DNA of 64,000 bases from Mallotus nudiflorus. Lineage: Eukaryota > Streptophyta > Magnoliopsida > Malpighiales > Euphorbiaceae. The position numbers and the translations under genes were made by a program. A model generated the notes under the pieces. It was given only the letters and a program-made list of their open reading frames with translations, was not told the origin of the DNA and ran no database searches. This document shows, piece after piece, positions 48,502-60,135 of the stretch (within the stretch, counting starts at the first letter, position 1; each line of letters starts with the position of its first letter). The stretch is from positions 2,256,341-2,320,340 of the forward strand of contig CANTUR010000282.1 of assembly GCA_947683625.1 (NCBI GenBank), in the 5' to 3' direction.

Positions 48502-50613
48502 TGTAGACACCCAATTTCAGGATGATGTGTTATGGATGCAGCAAAGGACTCCAGTGATGAAAATGTCTTCGATACTTAATTTTTAAAATTCTAAGGGTTT
48601 AAATACAGCTTTTAAAGGAAGGATTTAATGTTTTCAGGGATTAAATTGCAAGGTTTTTTAGGACCTAATTGCAAAATTTAAATTCTTCCAAGGATCTTTT
48701 TATAATTAAATATAAAAAAAGTAAAGTACATATCGGAATTCCATAATTCCGATTGGAATTATGGAATTCCGGTTAGAATTACATAATTCCGATCAGAATT
48801 ATGTAATTTCGATCAGAATTACACCAATTTCGATCGGGATTGTGCAATTCCGATCGGAATTACACAATTCCGGTCGGAATTGAATTCTTCCATCTCTCTT
48901 TTCCTATTTTTAATTCAATTTTAATTGGTTTAAAATTCTTAATTAACTCAATCCTTACTGGTTTAAAATTCTTAAATATAATTTTAAGTATTAATCTTAT
49001 ACTTTAGGAATTAGAATCATATTAGGATTGGGGTTAGGTTTCCTAGTTCCACTATATAAAGAGAGAATAACAGTAAAAGAAAGGAGGAATGGTGAAGAGG
49101 AAAAAGAGAGAAGGAAGAAAAAAAGAAGAAACGGTGAAGAGGGAAAAGAGAGAAGAAAAAAAAGAAAAAAGGGAGAAAGAAAAGAAGGAAACGTGATTTT
49201 CTTTTGAGTTTTTTTACAAAAAAATTCCTTTTAATTGAACGATAAATTCAAGAGTACTCTAAATCATTCATAATCATATCATCTTCTTATTATTTATTTA
49301 TTTATTTGTTTATTTGTTTTTTTTTTCATATTATTATTTTTTATTATTATTCTTTCAAGTTATTATCATAATTTATTCATTAATCATTATTTTATCTTAT
49401 TTTTTATGGTGATTATGGATGAAAACGCATGGTGATCATATGAGAGGGATGAATTTAGGAGAAGTCCGTGGAAGACTATGGATAAAGCCTCGTAGAGACT
49501 TAGTTTCTAGGGTTTTATTTTTATTTTTATTGTCTTTATTTTATTCTTTATTTTTTTATTTTATTAATTGTCTTATGAATTAATGTAATAACCCTAATAG
49601 TGGGAGTAATAAAATTATATGTGTAGTTGCATGTTTATTTTGATTAAATTGGTTAGTAAAAATTAAGTTTTTAATTAGGTAATTACTTAAAATCAATGGA
49701 GGAAGTAGATTAATTTAGGTTGCTTGATAATAAAATTAGGGTTTTAGTAAGGATTAATTTAATTATTTGTTTGATCTTATTTAATTGTTTTTTATGTTTT
49801 TTATTTGTTTTTTGGGCTTATTTATTATTTTTATGTGCTTTTGGGCCTTAAGCCCATTTTAGGTTTTGATTTATTTATTTAAGTTTAGGTAATTCTTTTA
49901 GCTCATCTCACTTAATAATTAATTTGGTTTAATTAATTAAAATATATTTTTAGATCTATAATTAATTAAATTTTAGGTTAGTGATATCCTTAGGCCCATT
50001 TAGTCAATTAGACATAGACTCACCTAATTTAATTTAATTAATTTAGACTTAGTCCATTTAATTTAAGCCCTTTTTCATAATTTGTAGATTTAAGCTCATA
50101 TTTAGAATTAAAATTAGTAGACTTAGGTTCATTTAATTAAAATCAAAAGGATTTAGGTCTTTAGGTTCACCTATAATTTAAAACATGTAGATTTAACTCA
50201 TTTATTTAAAATCCATGTAGATTAGACTAACATAGGGATTATGTGATTTATTGAATGCATTATTTACTTGTATATTTCATGACTAGTTTGCCTTGGAGTT
50301 GATTGTTTTAGGTTTATATAAAATTGCATGTAAATAAAGAATAAGATAATAATTCATAAAGTAATTCTAAATGAACACAAGACTGAAAGAAGTTGGTATT
50401 TCGTATCCAGAATCTCCTGGTTGAGGTACTAGCTTTTTTTTACGGAATCGAGAACCGCCTTTTCGATTTGTCCCAGTTATTACCTTGGGTGGCGACTCCT
50501 CATCTCCATGCCATGTCTTTGTGATAGTGGTTAGTGTGTTCTCTAGAGCCCTGAGCTCAAATAGTGTTGCGGTTGCTAAAATCTTGGACGCGCGCTGAAT
50601 CCCGCCGTCTGTA
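48502..50613 (+). mobile_element. 2.1-kb solo LTR of a different family (element 5), TSD AATAC
   Basis: It is bounded by AATAC at 48497-48501 and 50614-50618, and it interrupts the element 2 LTR exactly where that sequence otherwise continues. It starts TGTAGACACCC and ends CCGTCTGTA, so the ends are short inverted repeats with the last CA changed to TA. A TATA box (TATATAA, 49053-49059) is followed by a purine-rich leader, consistent with plus-strand transcription. No coding domain or internal LTR is present. The GGTGGCGACTCC block near the 3' end resembles, from memory, LTR ends of Tat/Ogre-type gypsy elements. Confidence 0.65.
48731..48892. repeat. Quasi-palindromic tandem array in element 5
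   Basis: About eight degenerate copies of a 17-20 bp unit with consensus AATTCCGATCGGAATTACAC run head to tail. Each unit is itself a palindrome around GATC or GGTC, so single strands can fold into a series of small hairpins. Variants show CGATCAG and CGGTTAG centres. Confidence 0.85.
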
Positions 50614-52446
50614 AATACACAATTAACCTATAATGGCATTCATTATAGGAGAATGTACCATTTATATACCAGATATATACCAAATGTATACTGAAAATAT
50701 ACCCAATATATATGCCTCACATATACCAAAAACAAACCATAAATATTCCAAAAATATACTAATTGGATATTGAATTTATAATAAACACATATGTTGCATA
50801 AATATCGAAATATCCCAAAAATATACTAAAAGTATTCCTAACATATACTAAGTAATTTAATAAAACAATTCATGTATAAATACATATGAAAAAAAAATAC
50901 TCAATATCATGCATCCTATATGCAATGCATATATAAAATAATAATTCACAAGTTTGCGTTCCTCGAGATAAACTTAAAGGGCTTGGTTCGATAATCTTCG
51001 GTCTCGGCAAGTTAGAAAAATAAATAACAATAAAATTAGAATAAATTTCTAATTATACTTCTAAGAATTTGAAAGGAATACTCAATCTAAGAATCAAAAC
51101 TTAGTTAAAAACCAGAAACTCAAGATCGACCCGACGTCACGTTTTACGAGAATTATACAAAAAAATCGGTGGAGTCTCCTCTATAAAACGAACATTTCTT
51201 TATTGAAAAGTAGAGCCGACCCTACAAGAAAACACACTTCTATATTCAAAATGCTCAACACCTCGGGTTGAGACCCCGAACTACACAAATTCCCAACCAA
51301 GGTTCACAATTCACCAAAAATCAATATAAAATAATAAATATAATAAAAATCATTAAAATCCATAAATATCCATAAAAAATCACAATATAATATATTTAAA
51401 AATTAAATATAATTATTTTCACATTAATTAAATAAAATATCAAATAAATTATATAATATTAATAAAAATCTGACTTTTCAATTATTTAACATAAAATAGT
51501 AAAACTCGCAATTAATTACTCAAATAGGTTATTTATATAATAAAAATGGTTAAAAACTTATTTAATCACAAAAATAGTATATAAAATTATTATTTGAATA
51601 TATTTTTGAAAATTACTATTAATTAGTTAAAAATAGTAAATAATTTGTAAAAATTATTTTAATACCATTTATTATTCCAAAATTATTCAAAACATATTAT
51701 TTAACTATAATTTCTATGAAAATGCATAATTTACCTATAATTCCAAGATTCACATAATACTAAATATTATTCAAAAATTAATCAAAATTTCTAAAAATCA
51801 TTTTAATACCAATTATTCTTCTAAAATTACTTAAAACATACTAATTAACAATAATATCAATTAAAACACAAAATTCACCAATTTATATGTTACGACCCAA
51901 AACAGGGGCCATGACCGGCGCTAGCGAATGAGAAATCTTTCGACTCTCGAACCCGTAGCAAGCCCTAAAATAAAATAATACATGCAATAATAATAATAAT
52001 AATAACATAATTAAAATATTTTGCAACGGAAACAAAATCATAAATAAGATAAAGTAAATATTCACCAATAAAATTAAATGAACATCCACATCTCATATAT
52101 ACATAAATAATCCTTTAATACAAATCCAGGTCAAATCTTTAAAATACATAACTAACACTAATATAATACATAAACCCCACAACTGTTTACAACTACTGCA
52201 GTGTCTAGATTATAAAATAAAGCTCAGGTAAGCAGTTTACATAGTGAAGCCGGGACGGAAGAAATCCGGCGTATGGGTCTGCTACTGAGGTCTGAAGACG
52301 ATGACTCTCTTGAAAAATAGTCAACGGAGGGGAGTCAGACCTCACTGAGTGAATTGTTATAATATATATACATGCATAACTAGATGACAATGCACACATT
52401 CAATAGTATATATAATAAATATATATACAAGCAAATACACACAGAT

Positions 52447-52891
52447 TATAATATCCCGTGTTTTTAAATATTTTATTACTGCATCGGGATATGCAGGTGT
52501 TAATAATTTTTGTATATATTTATGAAATTTTTATGAGTTTGCTATTTAATTAAAGCTAATTTTAATTTTTTATTATTATTTTAAGTGTTTTACGTAAAAT
52601 TTTTCCGGGGACTTGCATTTTCGGGGAAATTGATACATAAACTATTTATATTTAATTATTTTAAATGAATTTCCATAATTGCATGAACTCATACGTATTT
52701 TTAAAATATTAAAAAAAGCCTATGTGTGTATATATTTATTTAATTAGGGTTTAATTTATTACCCTAAAATTTTATTATTTATTTATTTAGTTTATTGTTG
52801 GTTAATTATTTTTATGTAGTATATAAATTGTTAAAATATTAAATGTGTGGTGTGTGATTTTCCCAAGTATTTTATTAATATACTATATTAA

Positions 52892-52933
<42 letters not shown>

Positions 52934-55743
52934 TATTATTATTTTTCTTTTTTTTTTCTTTTTTCTTTTTCTTTCCTTTCTTTTTCTTTTCCTTTCTTTT
53001 TCTTTTCTCCCTTTTTGCTCCATCTTCCCCGACGGCTCCAACCTCCCTCACCACTGCGCACGCCGGCCACCTACCGTCACTGCACCTCCCACCGCGCCAC
53101 CTCCTTCCTCCAGCCGTTCCGCCGCCTGCAGGTGTCTTCTCTGGCACCGGTGAGCTGAGTTTCGGCATTTTGGTCGAAAGTTGGCCTTTTCTTCACAACT
53201 CACTATTACGGCCACCAAATTCCTTCATTATAGTGTTTTTGGACTCCCCTGAAGCCATAGAAGATGATTCCAAGCTTTGTTTAAGCTCAAAACTTGATTT
53301 GGTAAGGTTTTTCTCAATTATTCAATTCAGCCATCATAGGGGTTTTCAAATTTTTTTGAGCTTAAAATGGTTGATTCATGAAAATTACCTTAACAAATGT
53401 TGATTCTAGTAGCTTAATCTATATGTGTGAATTTTTTTAGAATTTTTGGAGATTATTTTGATTTTTGGGTATTTTTGAATATTTTAATATTATTTTCTAA
53501 TTTTCGGAAATTAATTAATTAAATTATGAAATTGTGTTTTATGATGAATATAGGTGTTGAAATGAATTATAGGAATTTATGTGGAATTTTTATGAATTTC
53601 TATGTATTTATTTTGAATTTAATTAGTTTATGGAATTTTTGAAAAATAGGGTTAATTGTGTTTTTAATTGAAATTAATTAGTTAATTGAGTTTAATTATT
53701 GATATTATTGATAAATATGTTGAGAAAATTAATTTGGATAATTATACTATTTTTGGTGAATTGTTGAATGAATTTTAGTATATTTATATATATAGGGGTA
53801 TTTTGGTAATTTTACCCTAAATTGACTAAAAATGTAATTTAATTGGTTTTAATAATTATTTAAGGTATAAAAATGATTTCTACAAATTATTTAGTATTTT
53901 TAATTCATTAAAACTATTTTTCGTGAATTATTTTCAATTATATATATAATATACGATTTTACTAATAAAATGAGTTTTTATCGATTTTTACTGTGTTTTA
54001 AGATTAATTATGTAATTTCTACTTATAAAATGAATTTCTATGATATAAGGGTATTTTTGGTATTTTCAGAATTATTCTGTGAATTGTGGACCCCGGTTGG
54101 TAAACTGTAGTTTGAAGTCTGACCGAGGGGTTGTGGATGAGTTGTTGAGCTTGTTTTTCGAAGTGTGTTTCTTTGCAGGGCCGGCTCTACTCTTTGGGTA
54201 GAGAGATGTCCGTTTTAACAGGGGAGGTTCTGTCGAATTTTCGATAAAATTCTCGTAAAATGTGATGTCCGGTCGAACCCTACTTCTGTTTCTGTGTTTA
54301 ATATTCTAGATCGAGTTTTTAGGATTTTCTGTTAGGTTTATTCTGATTTCTGTTGTTATTGTTTGTTTAGTTGCGCCGAGACCAAGGCCTAGTGGACCAG
54401 GCCCGTCGGATCCATCTCGTGGAGCACACTAAGTGTGAGTTACTATTATATATATATATATGCTTTAGAGTGCATGATTTAGAAATGTATGTTTATTTTG
54501 ATTAAATATGCATAAATAATTTGATTAGTATTTAAGTTTATTTTTAGTTTATTTTTGGTTTATCTTTGGTTTATTTTCGGTATATTTTCAATTATATGCA
54601 TGTTTTGCTAATAAATTAAGTTTAAAATGTTTTTCAATAGATGACTAGTTTATTTCGTAATCTATATGGATTTCTTTGACATATATATACTCAAAATATA
54701 CCTGGTTTACTTCTGGTAAATTTTTTTAGTATATATATGATTTATGTTGCTATTTATTTTAAATTCATGCATCATTTACTTGCGAATGAATGTTTTATAT
54801 TTATTAATGAAGGATATCAATAGAACGTGCTACCTAGTGGGCAGCACTAGGACTGAGTACGTACCGGTACGCTTATAGCATTTAGGCTATATTACTAACT
54901 ATTTGTGGATATTGATTGAATTTGATTAATTGATGTGTGAGAAAGGATTTGGGAGTGTGATTGCTGGAGCTCGGTTGACCAAGTGTCTCGGGGCCAATCA
55001 CACTGACAGTCAGACTGTTGGAGCTCGATCGACTTAGTGTCTCGGGGCCTGTCTACTGTCTAAATGGAATAAGTGAATATATTTGGAATAAGTGAGCCTG
55101 TATGGCTAAAGTGTTGTCTAACACTGTTTGAGGTTGCGGTATCATAGGGTTCTATTTGATCCTTCATGAACTGTGATTTTTAATAATATATATAAAATGA
55201 TTTTACTGCATCTGTGTGTATTTGCTTGTATACATACATATTAGATATATACTTTGATTGTGTGCATTGACATTTAGTATGCATGTATATATATTATAGT
55301 AATTCACTCAGTGAGGTCTGACTTCCCTCCGTTGACTAATTTTTCAGGAGAGTCATCATCTTCAGACCTCAGTAGCAGGCCTGTACGCCGGATTTCTTCC
55401 GCCCCAGCTTCTTTATGTAAACTGCTTATCTGAGTCTTGAGTTTTATTTTATCTAGACACTGCAGTAGTCATTAAATTATTAAAGAGATGTTGTATTATA
55501 TTTGAACTGGATTTGTATTAAAAGAGTTTATATATATGTGATGATGAGGATTTGATTTAAATAAAGTTGGTGGATATTATTTTGATATTCATGATTTTAT
55601 TCCGTTGCATAGTATTTTATTTAACTGTGATATTATTATTATTATTTCATGTTTATTTTATTTTTAAGCTTGCTACGGGTTCCGGATTCGAAAGAATTCC
55701 CGTTCCCTAGCGCCGGTCCTGGCCCCTGTTTTGGATTGTGACA
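52447..55743 (+). mobile_element. Solo LTR (element 4) in opposite orientation inside element 3, TSD CAGAT
   Basis: It starts TATAATATCCCG (TG mutated to TA) and ends ...TTGGATTGTGACA. Perfect CAGAT duplications lie at 52442-52446 and 55744-55748. Its 3297 bp are the same subfamily as element 3 but on the plus strand. Landmarks are the GAGCTCGGTTGACC pair (54967 and 55021), the TGAGGTCTGA inverted repeat (55312-55371) and the GTACGTACCGGTACG palindrome near 54858. A CT-rich GC-richer segment with short open frames at 52990-53170 is transcribed-leader-like, not a gene. Confidence 0.88.
52895..52930. repeat. (TA)n microsatellite in element 4
   Basis: About 18 TA units, followed by a pyrimidine tract (52931-53020). 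Similar TA arrays sit at the matching place in other LTRs of the nest (42677-42728 and about 62814-62828). Confidence 0.85.
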
Positions 55744-58700
55744 CAGATGCAGCAAAATCATTTTATATATTTTTGCTGAAAATCACTGTTTATGAAGGAT
55801 CAAATAGAACCTTAGAAAACCGCAACCTTAAACAGTGTTAGACAACACTCTAGCCGTGCAGGCTCACTTGTTCCAAATAATTTCACTTGTTCCATTTGGA
55901 CAGTAGACTGGCCCCGAGACACTAAGTCAACCGAGCTCCAGCAGTCTGACTGTCAATGTGATTGGCCCCAAGACACTTGGTCAACCGAGCTCCAGCAATC
56001 ACACTCTTAAATCATATCTCACATCAAATAAATCAATATAATCAATATCCACAAATAGGTTAGTAATATAACCTAAATTCTATCGTCGTACCGGTACGTA
56101 CTCGGTCCTAGTGCTGCCCACTAGGTAGCACGTTCTATTGATATCCTTCATTTTATATAAAACATACATTCATAAGATCAATGATGTATGATATTAAATA
56201 AAATAGTAACATAAACCATATATATACTAAAAATATACCAAAAATAAATCAGGTATATTTTGAGTATATATACGTCAAATAAATTCAATTTAATTATAAA
56301 ATAATCTAGAAATATACTTAAAATCATTTTGACAATAATTCATTAATAAAACATGCACATAATTTAAAATATACCAATAATATACTAATAATATACCAAA
56401 AATAAACCCAAGAAATAATTAAACCATTCATGCATAATTTATAAAATAAATCATACATTTCTAAAAACATGCATCCTAGAACACGTATATATAAAATAAC
56501 AACTCACAGTTATTGCGCTCTATGAGACGGGTCCGACGGGGCTGGTCCACTAGACCTCAGTCTCGGCGCAACTAAACAAATAAATGACAACACGACATTA
56601 GACTAAATCTATCAGAATTCTAAAGACTCGATCTAGTATCTTAATCACAAAAATAGAATAGGAATTCGACCGGATATTACGTTTTATGAGAATTCTACCA
56701 AAAATCCGGCAGAACCTCCCCTATAAAATGGACATCTCTCTACTCAAAGAGTAGAGCCGGTCCTGCAAAGAAACACACTTCAAGAATAAACACAGTTCAC
56801 AATCCCTCGGTTGGACTCCAAACTACAATTTCACCAACCGAGATTCACATTTCACGAAATAATACAGAACACATGAAAAGTACCAAAAATGCCCCTCAAT
56901 ACTCAAAATATAGAAATTTAGATATTTAAATGCTAAAAATAATTATTTTGCTGATAAATGCATAAAAACCCTAATTTTAAATAAAGTATTATTAAAAATT
57001 GGTAATTCTCAATAAATTCATAAATATTGACCAAAATAAATTTTAAAAATCCAAATTACATAATTAACCCTAAAACATATTAAAAATTAATAAAAACTCA
57101 TTTATTTAGAAAAATCGTATATTATATATAATTTGAAAATAATTTACGAAAAATATTTTTAATTAGTTAAAAATACTAAATAATTTGTAGAAATCATTTT
57201 TATACCTTAAATAACTAGTAAAACCAATTTAATTATATTTTTATCCAATTTAGTACCAAATTACCAAAATACCCCTGGTTATGTAAATTCCCTAAAATTA
57301 ATCAAAAATTCACCAAAAATAGTATAATTACTCAAAATTAAATTTCTCAACATATAATTCAATAATACCAATAAATATACTCAATTAACCAATTAATTTC
57401 AATAAAACACATAATTAACCTAATTTTCCCAAAATTACATAAACTAAATAAATTCAAAATAAATATATAAAATTCACAAAAATTACAAATAAATTTCTAA
57501 AATGCATTTCAACATCTATAAACACCATAAAACACAATTTCATAATTTAATTAATTAATTTTCAAAAATTAGAAAATATTAATAAAATAATAAAAAATTC
57601 ACAAAAATCAAAATAATTCCCAAAAATTCTACAAAAATTCTAAAAGCTAGATTAAGCTACTAGGATCAATGTTTATGAAGGAATTTTGCATGAATCAACC
57701 AAATCATAACTAAAAAAAATTGAAAACCCTAAATGGCCGAAAATGATAAATTGAAACCTAAGGAAATCTAGACCATTTCAAGTGAAACAAAGCTTGAAAA
57801 TGCACTCACCGGAGCTCAAGGAGAAGATAGAGAACAGTGGCGTCGAGTTTGGTAGCCGGATACGGCTTGATCGACGGTGAGGAAGTTTTTAACTTCTTAA
57901 GGATATTCAGGCCAAAACACGCCGGAAATGGAGGCTATAGGAGGTGGAAATGGCTAAAGGTGGTGGTGGCAAACTGGGAGGCACACCGACAATGAAGGAA
58001 TGGCATGACAGGCAGCGGAAATGGAGGAAAATCGATCAGAGAGGAAGAAGGAGAGGGAGTGGCATGAGTTGTAATTTTTTTTAACTTTATATATATATAA
58101 CTTTAATAACTTATTTTATAATATAATAATATTATACTCTAAATAATTGCTCACCACATGTTTAAAATAAACAATATATATACATATACACATATATGTA
58201 TACATAACACATGTTAATTAAAATCAAATCTATATAATATATACATATTTAAAATAATTAATAAACCCTAATGCTAAATATATATATATAAATATGATAA
58301 ATAAAATCATGCATGAAATTATGCAATTATATAAAACGGACTAACGTAAATCATAAATATTTATTTAGGTTTTAATTTTCCCAAAAACAAATTTCTCAGG
58401 AAATTTTTACGTAAATGTCTTAAAATAATTAAAATGACTTAATAAATAACAAACTCATGAAAATAATCATAAATATATACAAAATTATTAACACTACATA
58501 TCCCGATGCAGTTTTTAAATTATTTAAAAACCCGAGATATTACATTATATTAATTTTTCCAAAAATTATTTTTTTACATAAACCTTCGAAAATTCGTAGT
58601 AAATAATCGGGACATAATTTCTATAAACTTCCTTCACAAACTATATTTCAAATAATTCAAACTATTTATTAAAAATACAAAAGTTTTTTGGCAAGAGTCA

Positions 58701-59360
58701 CTGAAACAATGACTTGTCGGAAAACCAAAACCCAATTAATTCAAAAAAATCTAAAAATCAAACAAAAAATATATTTAAGGAGCTCAAGCTTCCCACATCA
58801 ATATTTACAAAGACACTAAGTGTGGTTCATACAAATTCAAGCTCAAAAAATTGAAAAACCAAAATAGACATAAACTTAAACTGAGAAAAAAAATCACAAA
58901 TGGATAGATTTAAGCTTGAACCAAGCTTAGAATTGAAGTTCTTGTAGCTTAAGGATTCCAAAAAGACCGAAATCATGAGCTAAAGTGGTTGGAAATGGAA
59001 TCGTTGATGACAAACCTCCCTTGCTGTTGCTACTATTTCCATGCAATTTTGATGGTGCTCAGATGTTCAGAAGGTGACAGAGAGGAAGGAGGAGAAGAGG
59101 GAAGTTGATGGTAGTGGCTTGAGGCGGTCCGACGAGGCTAGGTGGCACTGTGAAGGTCTCGGGAAGGCAGGGGAAAAAACGGGGAAGAGAGGAAAAAAGA
59201 AAAGAAAGAAGGAAAGAAAGAATGACCATCGAAAAAAATCCTGACCCTTTTCTATTATTATATATATAATATATATATACAATACTAACTTTACATATAC
59301 ATCTACATATATATACATAACACACACTAATACAAATATTACACATAACACATGCACCAT

Positions 59361-59364
59361 AATG

Positions 59365-59420
<56 letters not shown>
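59361..59420. repeat. (TAA)n microsatellite in element 2
   Basis: About 19 TAA units, then degenerate. The Ile-rich reading frame on the minus strand across it is an artefact of the repeat. Confidence 0.9.
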
Positions 59421-59660
59421 AAAAAAAATAACGATAATAATAATAACAATAATAATAATAGTAATGATAATAAATTTAATATTTTTAAATAATAAAACTT
59501 CCAAATAAATTATTTTATATAAGAAAATATATTTAACGTAAAATAATGAATATTATTCACAAATAATGATAATATATATAAATAATATTTAAAATATTAT
59601 TAACACTGCAAATCTCAAAATATACTTTAATAATTTAAAATAAAAGGTCATTACAAAAAC

Positions 59661-59929
59661 AACGCTGCCTCAGGGTTAGACATACCTTATTGATAGACAG
59701 GTTGCATCTACGGTACAACTGGAGGTATAACAGCTTCCTCGTGATCTTGCCCTACAGGTTCCTCGTCATATAACTCTCTTTGCCTATGGTGACCTGCCAC
59801 TCTTTGAGGTCTACCTCTACCTCTGCCTCTATGCTTGGCTGTCGGCTCTTGAGGTAAAACCTCATTCTAAAAGGACTCATTATCCTTGGCCTTAACGACC
59901 GGTGGAGCGACACGCACTCGTCTCCTCAT
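59661..59929 (-). pseudogene. gag N-terminal fragment of element 1
   Basis: The ATG (59927-59929) opens MRRRVRVAPPVVKAKDNESF and continues into an Arg/Gly-rich GRGRGRP region, about 200 bp downstream of the primer binding site. Three in-frame stops (two TAG, one TAA) stand where CAG or CAA would fit. The fragment ends at the AAAAC target duplication of element 2; the rest of gag lies across the insertion at 47573 and below. Confidence 0.75.
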
Positions 59930-60135
59930 TCTGAAAAGACAAAACTAACAAGATTCAGACAAAATAGACAACAACAGACAATGAACAGACAACCTAATGA
60001 TCACGTGAAAAACTAAAATAAGGAAGAGTTATCGAAGACATAATTGAACCTAATTTACTGCAGTAGTTTCAAGGAAAACACGACTCTAAAAACCTAGGTC
60101 CACAACACTAATAACCTAGGTTCTGATACCAACTT

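Larger units (their letters stand above)
51888..58544 (-). mobile_element. Solo LTR (element 3) inserted in element 2, TSD TTATA; split by element 4
   Basis: Left end TGTTACGACCC and right end ...GATATTACA give TG...CA ends. Perfect TTATA duplications lie at 51883-51887 and 58545-58549. Without element 4 the two parts (51888-52446 and 55749-58544) form one LTR of about 3.35 kb in minus orientation. It belongs to a subfamily related to the element 1 LTR but distinguishable at both ends (element strand TGTAATATCTCGGG at the 5' end). Confidence 0.88.
47579..59655 (-). mobile_element. Solo LTR (element 2) inserted in gag of element 1, TSD AAAAC; itself interrupted twice
   Basis: Left end TATCACAACCCAAAC (TG mutated to TA) and right end ...GGTCATTACA match the ends of the element 1 LTR family. 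A perfect AAAAC duplication flanks it (47574-47578 and 59656-59660). After removing the inserts at 48502-50613 and 51888-58544, the three remaining pieces (47579-48501, about 50619-51887, about 58550-59655) join into one LTR of about 3.3 kb, collinear with 39869-43070. No gag or pol is left, so it is a solo LTR. Confidence 0.87.

Noticed and set aside
52845..53168. Possible gene in the GC-richer part of element 4
   Set aside because: The same segment recurs in the other LTRs with different frames and stops; it is non-coding LTR sequence.
59067..59504. 145-codon Ile-rich frame on the minus strand
   Set aside because: Driven by the (TAA)n microsatellite inside a solo LTR; no protein family resembles it.
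47579..59655. Reading 47579-59655 as a full-length LTR element with two LTRs
   Set aside because: The LTR-like stretches are unique, consecutive parts of one LTR once the two internal inserts are removed, and no internal genes or primer site remain; it is a solo LTR.
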